Of a stretch of DNA of 64,000 bases, positions 38,601-50,700 are shown in pieces. Within the stretch, counting starts at the first letter, position 1; the number at the start of each line of letters is the position of its first letter. Source of the stretch: Montifringilla adamsi (Eukaryota; Chordata; Aves; Passeriformes; Passeridae); contig JAGGNK010012448.1 of NCBI GenBank assembly GCA_017590115.1, forward strand, positions 2,685,922 to 2,749,921, read 5' to 3'. A program made the translations under genes and the position numbers. Under the pieces are notes generated by a model. The model ran no database searches and had not been told where the DNA came from. It saw only the letters and a list, made by a program, of their open reading frames with translations.

Positions 38601-40848
38601 ATGCTTAAAGGTGTCTTTCTTTTTTTTTTTTTTTTTAAATTTAGGTTTAAATTAGGTACTCATTCCAGGACCACTTTGGCCAGCACATTCACAAATTCTG
38701 CTTTTTTCGTTGTTCAATTGCATTTGATCAGTAAAGAGAAGTTCTCTTATATATTGTACTAGTCATAGTCAAATGGTCTTCTGGAAATTAGTCAAAGTTC
38801 ATTGTCTCTCGCTGGTATTTAGATGACCTTTCTTATTCTTTGGAAAACCAAACCTAGACAAAAAACCCAAACCACTATTTAGGAAATTATGTGACAATTT
38901 TTAGACTTGGAAAAGATTAAACTGTGAGTCCTGATATTTTACAATTAGGCTTCTACAGAGTAATGATAGAAAGGGATATTCTTGGAAAGACTGAAATATA
39001 CCCAAACATTTCCATAATTAATTTAACAGACAAAAGATGTTAAATTGTGTTTCTAATCCTTGCAGTAGCTTGCTGTTATGATTTCTTCATAAGTACAAAG
39101 ATAGAGCTCAGGGATATTACAGAGTTGTAAAGGTAGTGAACAGATCAGAAGTTTATTGACATGACAGAGATGGACGTATCACTTCACTTAAATTAATCAC
39201 ATTTCATTATACAACCACTTTTGTACCATTATTACAGCGGGAAACCTACTCCGGAATTTCCTTCTCTGGTAAACAGTACAGATGGAGCAATCAGGGAGGG
39301 ACGTTTGGTTGAAATATTTCTTTGGGAGTATCTAACACAGTATAATTTTTAATATTTTTAAGCACAGCTTAGTCCTTTAAACGTGATATGGGCACATTTT
39401 CACATAAAAGGACCACCTAGCAAAATTTTTAATTCTTGCTACACTTAACTAATGGAAGCAGGCTTTCACCATGTCTCTGAAATTGTCAGATTTTTAATCT
39501 TTTATACTTCACCATCCAAAGGACTTGACTTGACTGAGATATAAATGTTCTAGACATCATGCAAAAATATGTTTAAAGAGTCCCTGTCAGAAAGAACTTA
39601 GCCTTGTTCATTACAATTATAAAAGATCCTGCAACTCCGTATATTTTGGGATTTGTACAACCTTCAGCTAAACATTTCTGATTCTGTGTGGACTACATAC
39701 CCAAGGGATTGAAGATGTCTCTGTCAAGCTGTCAGGAAATAATTTATTCTGATAAATGCAGAAACATTTTCTTTATAAGTCTTCAAGGCTATACCACTAT
39801 CAGGACATTTGCCTTTGATCCAATATAAATGAAGATACTTGTTCTGAGGAGTAGCATAATTTAATTATTTATTCCATTCTTTCTCTTCTCCATTAAGGGA
39901 CAGTTAACAAAATACAGGATTAAAAAATACATTAAATAAAATGAGTCTTTTTGAAAAAGGACTTACTTACTTACTTTGAATATGGTGAAACATTGTTCAT
40001 GGTTCTTCTGAAAGCATTCAGCCTATGAGAGAGAGGCTGTTACAATGAGAACCCACACCAGTAAAAATTGATAGACTACCCTGAATGATGGGAGATTCTT
40101 GACATCTGCCATATAAGAAACACTTCAGAAAGGTATCTGTGCCTAATGAAGTTCTTTGTCACAGCAGAGCATAAATAAAAGTGGACCAGTTCCAGCCCTC
40201 GGAATACGAGAAAGAGATCACTTCCACTTTCCTGTACTTACTTTCACATTCTGCTCAGCTGACAGATACCACTGAATTGAGTGGTACCAATACAAAAACT
40301 GACAAAAAGTACAAAGACCAATATTTTCTAAACTGTAAGTGCTTAAGAGTGAAGTTTTGTGCTTCCTCACAGAATCTTGCATGAATCAGGGTTAGAATCC
40401 AAGCCCAAGAGTCATCAAAGATTTCATCACAAGAAAACTTCCTTGTACAGAAATTTCTCTTCAAGGCATTTGTAGAGTCTTTCTGCCAATATAGTGAGAG
40501 ATTTTGTCCTACTGGTTTCTTTAACCCTTACAAAACAAAAAATCTCCCACAAAAAGAATAGTGCACTATCAGAAGATGGAACTTTTCTGTTTCTATTTCT
40601 TACCATGCCTGGTGGGGTGGAGTTTAGTGTAAAGAACACTATAGAGAAAGAATCTTAAAAAGACTGGTTGAAAGCACATAGAAAAAAACATGAAATTTAC
40701 TGGATTTATGGCTTATTGCAAGTTCCCCAGTTGTTTTATATACAAGAGCATCTAAGCTGACCCATCATTTCATGCTGATGTCATATAGATATAACAGCTT
40801 TCAGTGAACTGGAGAACAGATAAAATGCAGCACTAGCAGATCTAGCTA

Positions 40849-40877
40849 CAGTGTTGATTTTTCAACACTGAAAAATC
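40849..40877. repeat. Two overlapping short inverted repeats
   Basis: CAGTGTTGA (40,849-40,857) and TCAACACTG (40,862-40,870) form a perfect 9-bp stem with a TTTT loop. GATTTTT (from 40,856) can instead pair with AAAAATC (to 40,877). The two hairpins are mutually exclusive. Confidence 0.9.
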
Positions 40878-41271
40878 AAAGACAGTTTGCACCAATTTTT
40901 GGGTCACAAAGCTTCTGACTTATGCCCAGTCTGATTTAAAGTCCATTACTTCTTTCATGTCAGCCCCACTTAAAACTTTGATTCACCACAGCTGTCACAG
41001 AGAATATGCCATTCACACATCTTTCCTTTACAGTCAGACATTTGAAAGAGCATGCAAAGTGGGTTTTGAAAATTGATGTTATCTCTCAGTTCCAGCAGCA
41101 ATCCTGGACCAGGAGCCTGGTTTTTACAAAATAAACAAACAAAACCCCCACCACCTTTCTGGTAGTAAAGTTGGGATGGACATCTCAATTGGATAGTAAA
41201 GCAGGCTGAATGATATTGGAGAACAAAAAGAAGTTTACTTTCCTCCCTGACTTCAAGATCACCTACCCCAT

Positions 41272-42330
41272 TGTGTTGGTTTTGCATGGCCTGATTTTTG
41301 GTGAGGAGGGAAAAAGCCAGCCATGGAAGTGATTTATTGAGGAGCTGCTACCAGCTTCCTCTGTCCCTGGAAAACCAGTCGCTGGCTGGCTCTGAGAACA
41401 GGCTTAGCATGCTGCCAAGCCAATTAGAGACATTGGTAATGCCTCTATGATAACATATTTAAGAATGAAAAAACCCACGAGAAGCTCTCTTTCCTTCTGC
41501 TCTCTGAGGGGTGGGGAGGGGTCATGTCGTCAGGGGCCATCCCAGCACCATGACCAGCCATGCGGCTGGGACCATGAACTTTATTTGCTTAGCTGCTTTT
41601 AGCCAGCCATGCTGAGAACAGAAGGGCAGAAGCGGCGACAGCAGTTGTTCCTTTTCAGCTGCCCACATGAGGAGAGGTGCAGAGTGAAGCCAGTGGCTGG
41701 TGTGGCATGAACAGTGCCAGCTGGGACCACATGAGCAGCAGCGAAAGGCATGGCAAGCAATTCACCGACACAGAGCCTGGACAGAATCAACTTTTCAGTG
41801 CTGCACAACTCTATAAAAACTTTTCAGTAGATAGAACTTGAGAACAAACAAACCTATGAATATCAATTCTCTCCATCAAAGAAAAAGGGAAAGGTGAAGA
41901 CATGTGAGGAGAACATGGCAACACTAAGGTCTGTGCAAAAGAGGGAGGGAAAGGAGGAGGTGCTCTGAGCATCAGAGCTGAGATTCTTCTGCAAGCTGTG
42001 GTGAGGGCCATAATACAACAAACTATTTCCCTGTAATTCATGAAGTGCTTGGGAGGATGCAGAATGCAACCACAGCCTGTGAAACAAAGGTGCTCACACT
42101 GGAGCGTGTGGATGCTGAGAAGCTGTGATCTGGTGAGAGGCCTGAACAGAGAGGGGAAGAACTCTTGCTTCCAGAGATATAGGAAGACCCTTGCTTTTAT
42201 ACCAGAACAGCTCATCCTTAAAAAACTGCACCTCATGAACTAATGGCCCATGAAAAAGCAGTTGTGTGAAGACTGCTTTGCCTGTGGGAGGGACTCACAT
42301 TGTAGAAGGTTTGAGCAGGAGTGCTGCATT
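41272..42330 (+). mobile_element. ERV LTR, plus strand, 3'-truncated, with unusual interior
   Basis: The start TGTGTTGGTTTTGCATGGCC and the 'tctatgataacatatttaag' segment at about 41,445 identify the same LTR family as the minus-strand copy at 16,644-17,749. Further family sequence resumes at about 41,890 ('gtgaagacatgtgaggagaac', then 'gaggaggtgctctgagcatcagagc') and runs to 'gtgggagggactcacattgtagaagg' near 42,310. Between about 41,490 and 41,890 the sequence is unlike the sister copy and may be an insertion or a subfamily-specific region. The LTR 3' end (expected ...CCACCACA) is missing; CR1-derived sequence follows directly. No viral protein frame is present. Confidence 0.72.
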
Positions 42331-42503
42331 AAAGACTGAGGCAAAAATGTTGTTGAGTACCTCAGCCTTCTTCTCATCCATAGTTACCAGTTTTCCAGCA
42401 TTGTTTATCAGGGTGGTACAACTTCTTTGACCTTCCTCTTCTGGTTAGAAGACTGTAGAAGCCCTTTCTCCTATTCTTTGCATTGTTAGGCTGAGTTTAA
42501 TTT
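42331..42503 (-). mobile_element. Internal CR1 ORF2 fragment, minus strand
   Basis: The sequence 'aaagactgaggcaaaaatgttgttgagtacctcagccttcttctcatcc' is the reverse complement of a conserved CR1 ORF2 segment just upstream of the reverse-transcriptase domain. The fragment has no 3' end, so it did not arrive here by ordinary CR1 insertion at this junction. Confidence 0.75.
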
Positions 42504-43338
42504 GAAACACTCTTCTTATGATGAATCTGTAAACTTAAACATTTAGAAGAGGAATGATGACAAATAGGTTGTAATTTCTTTTAAGCACTCTAATACATTT
42601 CCTTGAATTATTTCTACAGTTACAATAGCGCCATGCTTATTAAAAATCAACTGTAGTGTTTTGTTACTCCCAGTATACACAGGAAAAAAAACCTATTGTT
42701 AATTTTTTTTGGTCGAGCACAGATTGTTAACCTTTATTTCAGTACAGTATTTTAAGAGCAATGTAGTTAGGATATCTGTCATTCTTGCCATTTTATATAT
42801 CACTTCTTTCAAATGCTTTTTAAAAAAGGATATATGATTTTTGCAGACAGACTTTTAACTGATGTCCTTAGGTCTAAAACCATCACAAATTTAGAAGAGG
42901 GAATTTCATGTAATTGCAAATAAATTCAGCAGTTTGACGAACAGTAGTGTTGTGTACTTTGAATTAAGACCCCTCTCTGGAATCTGTAAAAATGATGCTG
43001 CATCAATATGCAGTGTAAAGAAACTCAACCCCTCATTCACCATACTTAATTATAAGAAAAATTGTTTTTCTGCAATATGTTGGAAGACCTTGTACTGAAA
43101 TGTGACTTTGTTCTCACTTCAGTCATCTATCCCTTTGTATCAGAATACAAAGATCACTCTCTCTGACTCTACAAACTTGGAAGTTGAATTTTCTGAAAGA
43201 AAATGGAGGGTGTTGGTTCCTTGCATCATGGGAGAGGTTCTTCACAGCTGGGATTTGACAGATTTTTTTCCCTTGATGAACTCTTTGACCTGGTGGTAAG
43301 TGTTAAGTTTGAGTATTACCATTCCTGTCTGCTCTAAG
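42504..43338. other. Unrecognised AT-rich DNA
   Basis: No gene or transposon was recognised between the CR1 fragment and the next CR1. Confidence 0.55.
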
Positions 43339-43820
43339 GCCCTCAGTGTCAAAGCACAGACCTACTGGAGTGATTTCAGAGAAGGGCCACCAAGATCCTG
43401 TGAGGAAAGGCTGAGAGAACTGGGACTGTTCAGGCTGGAGAAGAGAAGGCTTTGGGGTGGCTGAATTGCAGCCTGCCAGTACCGGAAGGGAGCCTCCCAG
43501 AGAGATGGAAAGAGACTATTTACAAGAGCACAGCAGTGACAAGACAAGAGGCAACAGCTTCAAACTGAGAGAGAGCAGGTTTAGGTTAGATGCTAGGAAA
43601 AAATCTATGGTGTGAGGGTGCTGAAGCACTGGGACAGGTTGCCCAGAGAAGCTGTGGATGTCCCATCCCTGGAGGTGCTTAAGGCCAGGCTGGAGGAAGC
43701 TCTGAAGAACCTGGTCTAGTGAAAGATGTCATCGCCCACAGCAGATGGGTTGGAACTACATGATCTTTAATGTTCCTTCCAACACAAACCATTCTATGAT
43801 TGTATGACTCTATGACTCTG
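43339..43820 (+). mobile_element. Young-looking CR1 3' end, plus strand
   Basis: This is a 5'-truncated CR1 of about 480 bp. It runs from 'cctactggagtgatttcagagaagggccaccaag' through 'ggttgcccagagaagctgtggatg' to the terminal 'ccattctatgattgtatgactctatgactctg'. It is nearly identical over its length to the inverted copy at 54,957-55,440. A short segment present in the other copy ('cagagggatgg...aacacctct') is missing here after 'accaagatc'. It encodes nothing; antisense frames through it match antisense frames in the other copy only because the DNA is repeated. Confidence 0.93.
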
Positions 43821-45411
43821 AAACATTTTAATTGAATGTCTGATAATATATAATCTTCATTATTGTTAATGTTTTCCTTTATTTTATGCATATAACATCA
43901 AAAATTTAAATTTTTTTATTTTATTTTATAGTTGTACATCACAAACACATACACTGATGTTTCAAGATGCTTTTACACTTTTCAATAACAAATATTTACC
44001 TCCTAAAATGAAATGGCACTTTTGAGTATCAATTAATAAGAAGGAAATTATTTTTGTAGTAGTCCAATCAGGAAAGCTAGATCCTATGCTAATTTTCCTG
44101 GAAATATAGTTTTTATTTTGTTTTGTGGGAAGCAATTTTAATATGTATTTTTTTTTTAAAAATTATAGATGAATACAATGTCCTCCCTGTGTAGTATTAG
44201 CGTTTACAGCAAACTTACACAAGCCTGTATTTTTCTTGATTTCTGCATTTACTTACAGCCTGGCAGAGATTACCTGAAAGCTTAGAAGTAAAATAACTTC
44301 CTCACAAACACATAGAAATATTAATGGAAGGCTAGGAGGCATATAAAAGTAGTTTATTCAAACCTGAATTAAACCCAAGATTTATATTTTGATCTGATGT
44401 ACAGTAATAACCCAGTTTACTAAAAGACGCTAAGTTTTTGCTGCAGAAATGGCAAATGCAACCTTTGGAAGTCATGCAGGAAGTGGACAATATTGACTGT
44501 TTGAGAGGCTGTGGGGGATGTATGAACAGCAGTGGGATAAGCAGCCAAAAGAGGGGAACTGCAGAGTGTACTGCTCCAGGCACGTGGTGGCATCCTCAGC
44601 TGGCTCCATTAGCTGTGCCCATCTCTGTTGCCTCTTTCTTGCCCGCTTCCCTGCAACCCCGATGGGCACCAGTGCCTTTGAACAGCGGAATTGTGGCTGC
44701 CCTCTGTCCCTGTCCACATATGGATGCCCTGGTTGGATAGACAGGGAGACAGCACGGTCAGCACCAGGCAGTGTATTGCTAGCTCTGTCCGCAGGCACAG
44801 ACTGCAGTTCTGTCCTGATTCTACAGCTCACATAACAGCACTGCTGCCACACCAGCCACCCTGCCCCACCTCCAGCACACGGGACCAGAAAGGGCTCTTG
44901 GGTCATATCCCCCTGTGGAGTCTGTTGACCACTACTTTTAGCAGACCCTCCAAGGATTTGGGTGTAATGAGAATTTCTGCGCAAATAATATCATATAGAT
45001 GAAATATTCCCATGGCTGATAGAGTATTGACAATCTGATAGAAAGTGGAACACATGGGTGTTATTTATTCCTGTTTAAAAATAGAATTTTTAATTCCAAA
45101 ACAGATTAATATTTGTCTTGCAGCAGTTTGCCTATTGAGTACAAAGCAAATGCAAACCGTTGTGATGTTTATAATCATGATTTATCTTTTGCTTCAGGAT
45201 CATCTTTACTTTATACCAAATTTATTTATAAATTCAGCTTTTACTGGATGTAAGTTAAAATGAAAAGATTGAAAATCTGGCACCTAACGTTGCAAATGCT
45301 CAAAAATCTGCTGAGACAGAAACCAAATTCTTATAATTTCAAAGTCACAATATGAGAAAAGGCTCCAACCTTCCTTAAACAGAGGGGAAACCCCAAGTGT
45401 TTAATAGAAGG
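43821..45411. other. Unrecognised DNA including a GC-rich, multi-frame-open patch
   Basis: Mostly AT-rich. The segment 44,470-44,960 is clearly more GC-rich and is open on both strands: 170 codons on minus at 44,472-44,984, and 100-105 codons on plus in overlapping frames. CpG dinucleotides are few, so it is not a CpG island. The translations show no family I know. A degenerate repeat is the most likely source. Confidence 0.5.
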
Positions 45412-45442
45412 AAGGCTCCTTCCTCCAAAAGGAAGGAGCCTT
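45412..45442. repeat. Perfect 13-bp hairpin
   Basis: AAGGCTCCTTCCT (45,412-45,424) pairs perfectly with AGGAAGGAGCCTT (45,430-45,442) around a CCAAA loop. No T-run follows and no transcript is known, so its meaning is open. Confidence 0.95.
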
Positions 45443-46880
45443 AGTGAGCTACAGAAATGGAAAACGTACATGAAAAAAAATTATTCATTAAGTAAATGTA
45501 CTCACGTGTGTGTATCATGAACCAGATTCAATAAACACTAAGGCATATGTTCAAATTTAAGCACTGATGGCAAAGTGCCTTAGGTGGATGCTTAAGTGCT
45601 ATGCTGAACAGAGATTTTGTAAGAAAAGTTATGTTTGTCTGCTTCACTGAAATACAACCTGTCATGTTTTCTGTAAAGAACAAGAATATCTTACTAATGT
45701 TTTACACTGAGATAGCTTTCTCATTGCAGTAATTTCTTTTTAACAGTGAAAATGAATTATTATAAAGAAAAAATTCTTGAGATATTTAAGATATTGGGCC
45801 CATGCATTCATTAAAATTATCCTCTCATGCTATTAAAAAAAAAAAAAAAAATGGGGACAGTAACAGTAGCCCTATACAGCTCTTCAATGATTAACAAGAC
45901 TAAAAGGATTAACATTGAGTATTTATTTTATGAGGGACACAATGGTATTTTGAAAGATCACATAGAGAAATCACTTGCAAAAAAAATCTGGATTTTTTAC
46001 GAATTAAGGTTTCTGTTAGAACTGTTTGTAATTGCAGAACATATGGCTGCTGGCAACCATTGAAAAATGACATCATCTTTGACCCCAGAAATACAAGTGA
46101 TAAGAAGATTATAAACATTTTTCCATAGTGCTTTAATGCTACTTCCTAGCATGTCAGAAATTATTGCCTTAGAAGTAAAGTAGTAAATATTTTAAAAGTC
46201 TTCATTCTTGGCAGATTTAGCTTGTTAACTGTGAAGGCAACATTAGCATAAATAACTCCTAAATAGTACTATTATCTCTTTCTGGCTGTTTATATGACCA
46301 GAACAGAGTTGAACTGAGCTCATCACCACCCACCACTGTCAAAGGGCTTACTAAACCTCTTGAAAACTTAATTTTCCCTGGCCATGGCTTACGCTTGCAG
46401 GTTCTCCTTTCTCTAGGATCCCATTCCCAGCCCTGTGTGTACCAAGTTCCACAGCAGTGATGCTGCATGGCAACCAGGCGCAGCACAGGCTCCCCTCCCT
46501 TGGAGGGCCATGCCCTGCCCCTGCCCGTGTGACTCCCTCACAGGGTTGCCCCTTACACCCATCAGCTCGCTGATGCACAGGGGTTTAGCTCCACAGGTAA
46601 CCAGTGCCAAGGAACAGCCAAATAGGTCATTTTGAAGGGGTAGATGTTGGGTTTTATCCACTTTTGGGTTTTTGTCCACTTCCTACAAGAAAGCAAACAC
46701 CAAGAGCACTAGAAGACAGCAGTTGCCTGTCACAGTTTGATTTATTAGGCAATATGGCAATTTTGCCATGTTTGTTAGGCAGTATGGCAATAATATCATC
46801 ATATGAACTATTATGCTGAACTATCTGTCAGATAGAAATACCAAAGCTGTGATTAAAAAAGCAGAGCACTTAATATATTT
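45443..46880. other. Unrecognised DNA with a short poly-A and a GC-rich patch
   Basis: A run of 17 A lies at 45,835-45,851. The segment 46,380-46,620 is GC-rich, with overlapping frames of 66-88 codons on both strands and no recognised product. Confidence 0.5.
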
Positions 46881-46983
46881 TTAATATATATATATACACA
46901 CACATATATATATTTTTCTCATATATATATATATATGTAAAGTACATATGTATACGTAAAGTATATATAGGTATAAAATATAT
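46881..46983. repeat. Complex TA/CA microsatellite region
   Basis: Alternating TA arrays with an embedded ACACACACA segment and two imperfect 'gtaaagta.atat' repeats. It is almost entirely alternating purine-pyrimidine. Confidence 0.9.
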
Positions 46984-47409
46984 GAAGAATATACAATTTT
47001 GTAATTTTCTTTTTCATAGAGATATAGGACTGAAATCAGAGATACTTTAGCAATTTAGCAGCAGGGTATTTACATTGAAGCACATTTTCTGATGGAGAAA
47101 ATGAGAAATAATGTTTTTTCTTGTTTATCTATTCCTATATCCTATTTATTTTACATATCTGATAAAGCAAGCTATTTTTTTTGTATCACACAGTGTCGAG
47201 GACTTAAAATTTCAAGTGCATAATAATTTGTGCTGCAGTCCTATATGTAATAAAAGGGCTGTAGAATGAAACCTCAGGCTTCTTTGCTGTACTTGGCTAC
47301 TGTATATTTCACGAGATATGTGGCTGCACGTAGACAGAGACAGGGAATATGATTGAAACCAGGGTATCTGTTACACACTCCAAGTATGGAGACCTGAAAA
47401 GACTCACTT

Positions 47410-47742
47410 TTACAAGGAGCCCGTACTCATTTTTAAGGGGGCTTATAACAAAGATAACAAACATTTTAGCAGGGCCTGCAATAGGAAAAGATTATTGTTT
47501 TTCAACAGAAGGAGGGTCAATTTAGATTAGAGGCAGGAAGAACTCGTTCAGCAATGAGGGTGGTGAATTACTGGCACATGTTGCCTCAAAGGATGGTGGA
47601 AGCCCCACCCCTGGACAGATTCCAGGTCAGGGGGGATGAGGCTCTGCACAATCTGGTCTAATTGTCCTTCCTCATTGCAGGGTGGCTGGCCTAGATGATT
47701 TTTAAAGGCCTTTCTAACCCAAACGGTTCTGTGATTCTATGA
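47410..47742 (+). mobile_element. CR1 LINE 3' end, plus strand
   Basis: A 5'-truncated CR1 of a different subfamily from the 43.3-kb copy. It contains 'aagggggcttataacaaagat', 'gagggtggtgaattactggcacatgttgcct' and the end 'aacggttctgtgattctatga'. It is moderately diverged from the expected form, so older than the 43.3/55-kb pair. Confidence 0.9.
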
Positions 47743-50700
47743 AGTTACGATTTGGATCTGGAGAAGAGCCTTAAGACACTGCGCTACTCACATGGAAGTC
47801 ATAGCAGGACCAAGCTTCATGTTAGGTGTGCACCTGCTCAGGCAAGCACACAGTGCCCCTCAATTCAAAACTAATATATAACATATAAAACACCTTTGTA
47901 GAACTGGAGTTGTATGCAGCAAAGTCTTGACAAACTAGAAATCTCTATGCTGTGTCTGTTCCTGTTTAAGAATAACTTGCAGAAGTTAGGGTCGCAAAAG
48001 GCTGAATAGTTATAAATCCAGGAAAAATAGTACTTACCTGCACTCTACAGGAGAAGCTGAGGACCAATGGCTAGTGTCTGCACTCCTACTAAAAAACACA
48101 CTAGCAGTAAAGGCAACTAGCCTCCACAAAGATTAATTTTAAATAGAAAACATACTGCTCAAAATTCAATTTAAGGTGAATGCAATTTGAAAAAAATAAA
48201 TTTTTTGTATTTCCTGTTTGAAATTGATAAGGTATTGCAGTTTTTCACAGACTTACTTTAAATAGTTGATGATTGTTTAGCAGCGTTGACTTACCCTTTG
48301 ATGTTTGCCATATTATTTCTCTTTTAGAAAGCATTTATAGCTGTACAGTAGGACTATTTCATCATCAATCAACTGATGTATCATAGATTATTGCTAACAC
48401 AGAGCTCCAATCCTGATTTTACCAGATCAACAGGAAATGTCACATTAAATTTAATAACATCATGATGGATATTTTCATCTTTTTTCAACATCCAGCCAGA
48501 AAGCATGCAGGATCCCCATATCCACATGTGCACAGCCCTGGAAAATCAAACACTGCATTCTGACTCGTACAATTAACAATATGTCCTCCTACATGTTAAA
48601 GGGAGGAGAAATCTCACAGGGAGGGAATCACCATTTATATTCCATTACTTATACCTATGGCAAAAGAACTGGACTCAGATGCCTAGTTGCTATGCAATCA
48701 ATTGCTTCATATTTTCACCTTTTCTGCCAAAGTACTATGGATTAGAAACTACTTTGATAAGCAGGGGGATTTCATTTTTTTTTCTTTTTAATTGATTTTT
48801 ATGTTAGCATATCTTGAACACCACTTGGTAGTTGCTAGTTAAAACCTCATCTCATATCAAAAAAAAAACCCAAACTGTAGTAATATTTTTATATGGGAAA
48901 AAATGTCATTAAAAAACTCCACACAACTACTGCAATGTAGAAATCAGAAAAGAAATTAAAATAAGTAATTATCAATTACTCAGCATTTGGCATATGATGT
49001 TTTGGGGTCCAGCTTATACATTTCATTAATCATCGAGAAAATCAGTGGACTATTTTTTATCTAAACCAAGTTTTAAATACCATTTTTTGTTGCTTTAATT
49101 TCAGAGAATTTTGGAAATTACAAAAGAGATAAATAATAATTCTTCTATGATTATATAGTCTTTTCCTAGAAGAGAAATTATGAAATTACACGCAGGGTCC
49201 AAAGCCCACCCATGCTGTGGGGACCCTGGGAGCCATTCCCTGGTCTGGGAAGACACAAGAGGCTTCCCTCAGGGGCTGTTGGGATGCCATTGGCTCCTTA
49301 CCCTGTTCCAGTGCCCCTCAGCCACTTGCTCCCTATTCCCCCACTGGCCATCATCTTTGTACTGCCAGGGCACCACGGGTCAGCCCCTACCTCTGGGGAC
49401 ACAGAAACCTGGACTTGCCCCATGAGTGTGCCCTTGGACCCTGAACATCCCACCATGCGGCTGAATTGAACATCTGTGCATACTATGCAAAGGCCCTTTT
49501 TGCTTCCTTGCCCTAGATTTTACTAGCAGCTATGCCAGTAGCAACACCACACTGAAGCAAAATTCACCTTGCTCAACTTCCCCTGGCTGATCATCTGTTC
49601 CCACTGAAAGTTAGCATGACTTCAAATTTTCCATCTGAGCTTCCTAACATTTCATTTCTAAATGAATCAAACTGGGTCCTTTGAAGCTACTCTTTGCACT
49701 TTTTTAGCTAACCTGATGCATTTTGGACCCAAATAGTTTACAGAATATGCACATAAACAGTTTTTCTAGCAATATGGGAGACTAGCAGTCCCCCAGATAG
49801 AGGGTAAAGGAAGACGCCAGCCTAAGTACAGGCAAGAGGACAACTGTGTCTCTTACTCATAGAACTGCTTATAAAACCCTCACATTTGTTCTCCTCCGTA
49901 TTTCATTCTTATTGCACATTACATGCAATCTCTCAGAGAAATAAAATTCCATTCTTTTATTTGGAATAACCATTTCTATAAATAATAAATATAGTAAAAC
50001 AATAAAGTGAATTATAAGTATTTTGTTTCAAGGATCTGAAAAAAATATGTGGGGTGAAAATAACTTGCATCAGTACCTGTCAAATTAATTACTAATCAGG
50101 AAAATATATACAGACATGGTCCTTTAGATAACTGAAAATTATTCATTAATATTGATTTCACTATTTGAACTGGGGCAGATCCACCTCCAGGTCTGTCTGT
50201 TATGTATACAGTTCAAGATTGCACACTTGAGTACATGTTTGCATCTCCATAATCAGCCACTGTGGTATGGAGAAACTGCTGACTAGAGTAGATGGGAACC
50301 AGCCAATGAAGGGAAATAGCTAAGGGACATGAAATTTTTATATGGTACTTCACATAAAAGTTTGGAGCCTTCACAAAGAACAACAAATGATGCAAAATGT
50401 AACATACACTTGAAGAAATTAAAATAAATTTGTTCCCTCAAAGTAAAGAAAAGCAGTGTGCATGTTTGTACATCAGTCATCATATTTGTTTGGACATCAG
50501 TCTTGGGCATAAAGAAAGTCAAAAATCTGGAAAGAGAGTAAGCTACTAGCAAGATCAATTGACAAAATAATCTAAACAAAACCACACTCCAACAGCAAAG
50601 AGCATATCGAGACAAGTGGGAAAGATCTGATGCAGCTACATGATCTATACCAAAAAACTTAACTGAAAATGCACAACAGCAACTGCCTTGTCAACATTAA

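Larger units (their letters stand above)
21991..41271. other. 19-kb block with no recognised gene or transposon
   Basis: I recognised no CR1, LTR or coding exon in this long stretch, in contrast with both flanks. The only repeats seen are homopolymers (22,512-22,520 T; 35,428-35,469 T; 37,599-37,613 A; 38,620-38,636 T) and small local duplications. The longest frames (121 codons at 27,923-28,288 minus and 104 codons at 31,429-31,743 minus) have no recognisable domain. Old repeats beyond visual recognition cannot be excluded. The scarcity of insertions is what would be expected of sequence under regulatory constraint, but is not proof. Confidence 0.5.

Noticed and set aside
43679..43891. Identical translated segments at 43.7 and 54.9 kb as a duplicated gene family
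   Set aside because: Both are antisense frames through near-identical CR1 3' ends.
44472..44984. 170-codon minus-strand frame as a gene
   Set aside because: It lies in a GC-rich patch that is also open in several other frames on both strands, has no recognisable domain and no supporting splice or promoter context.
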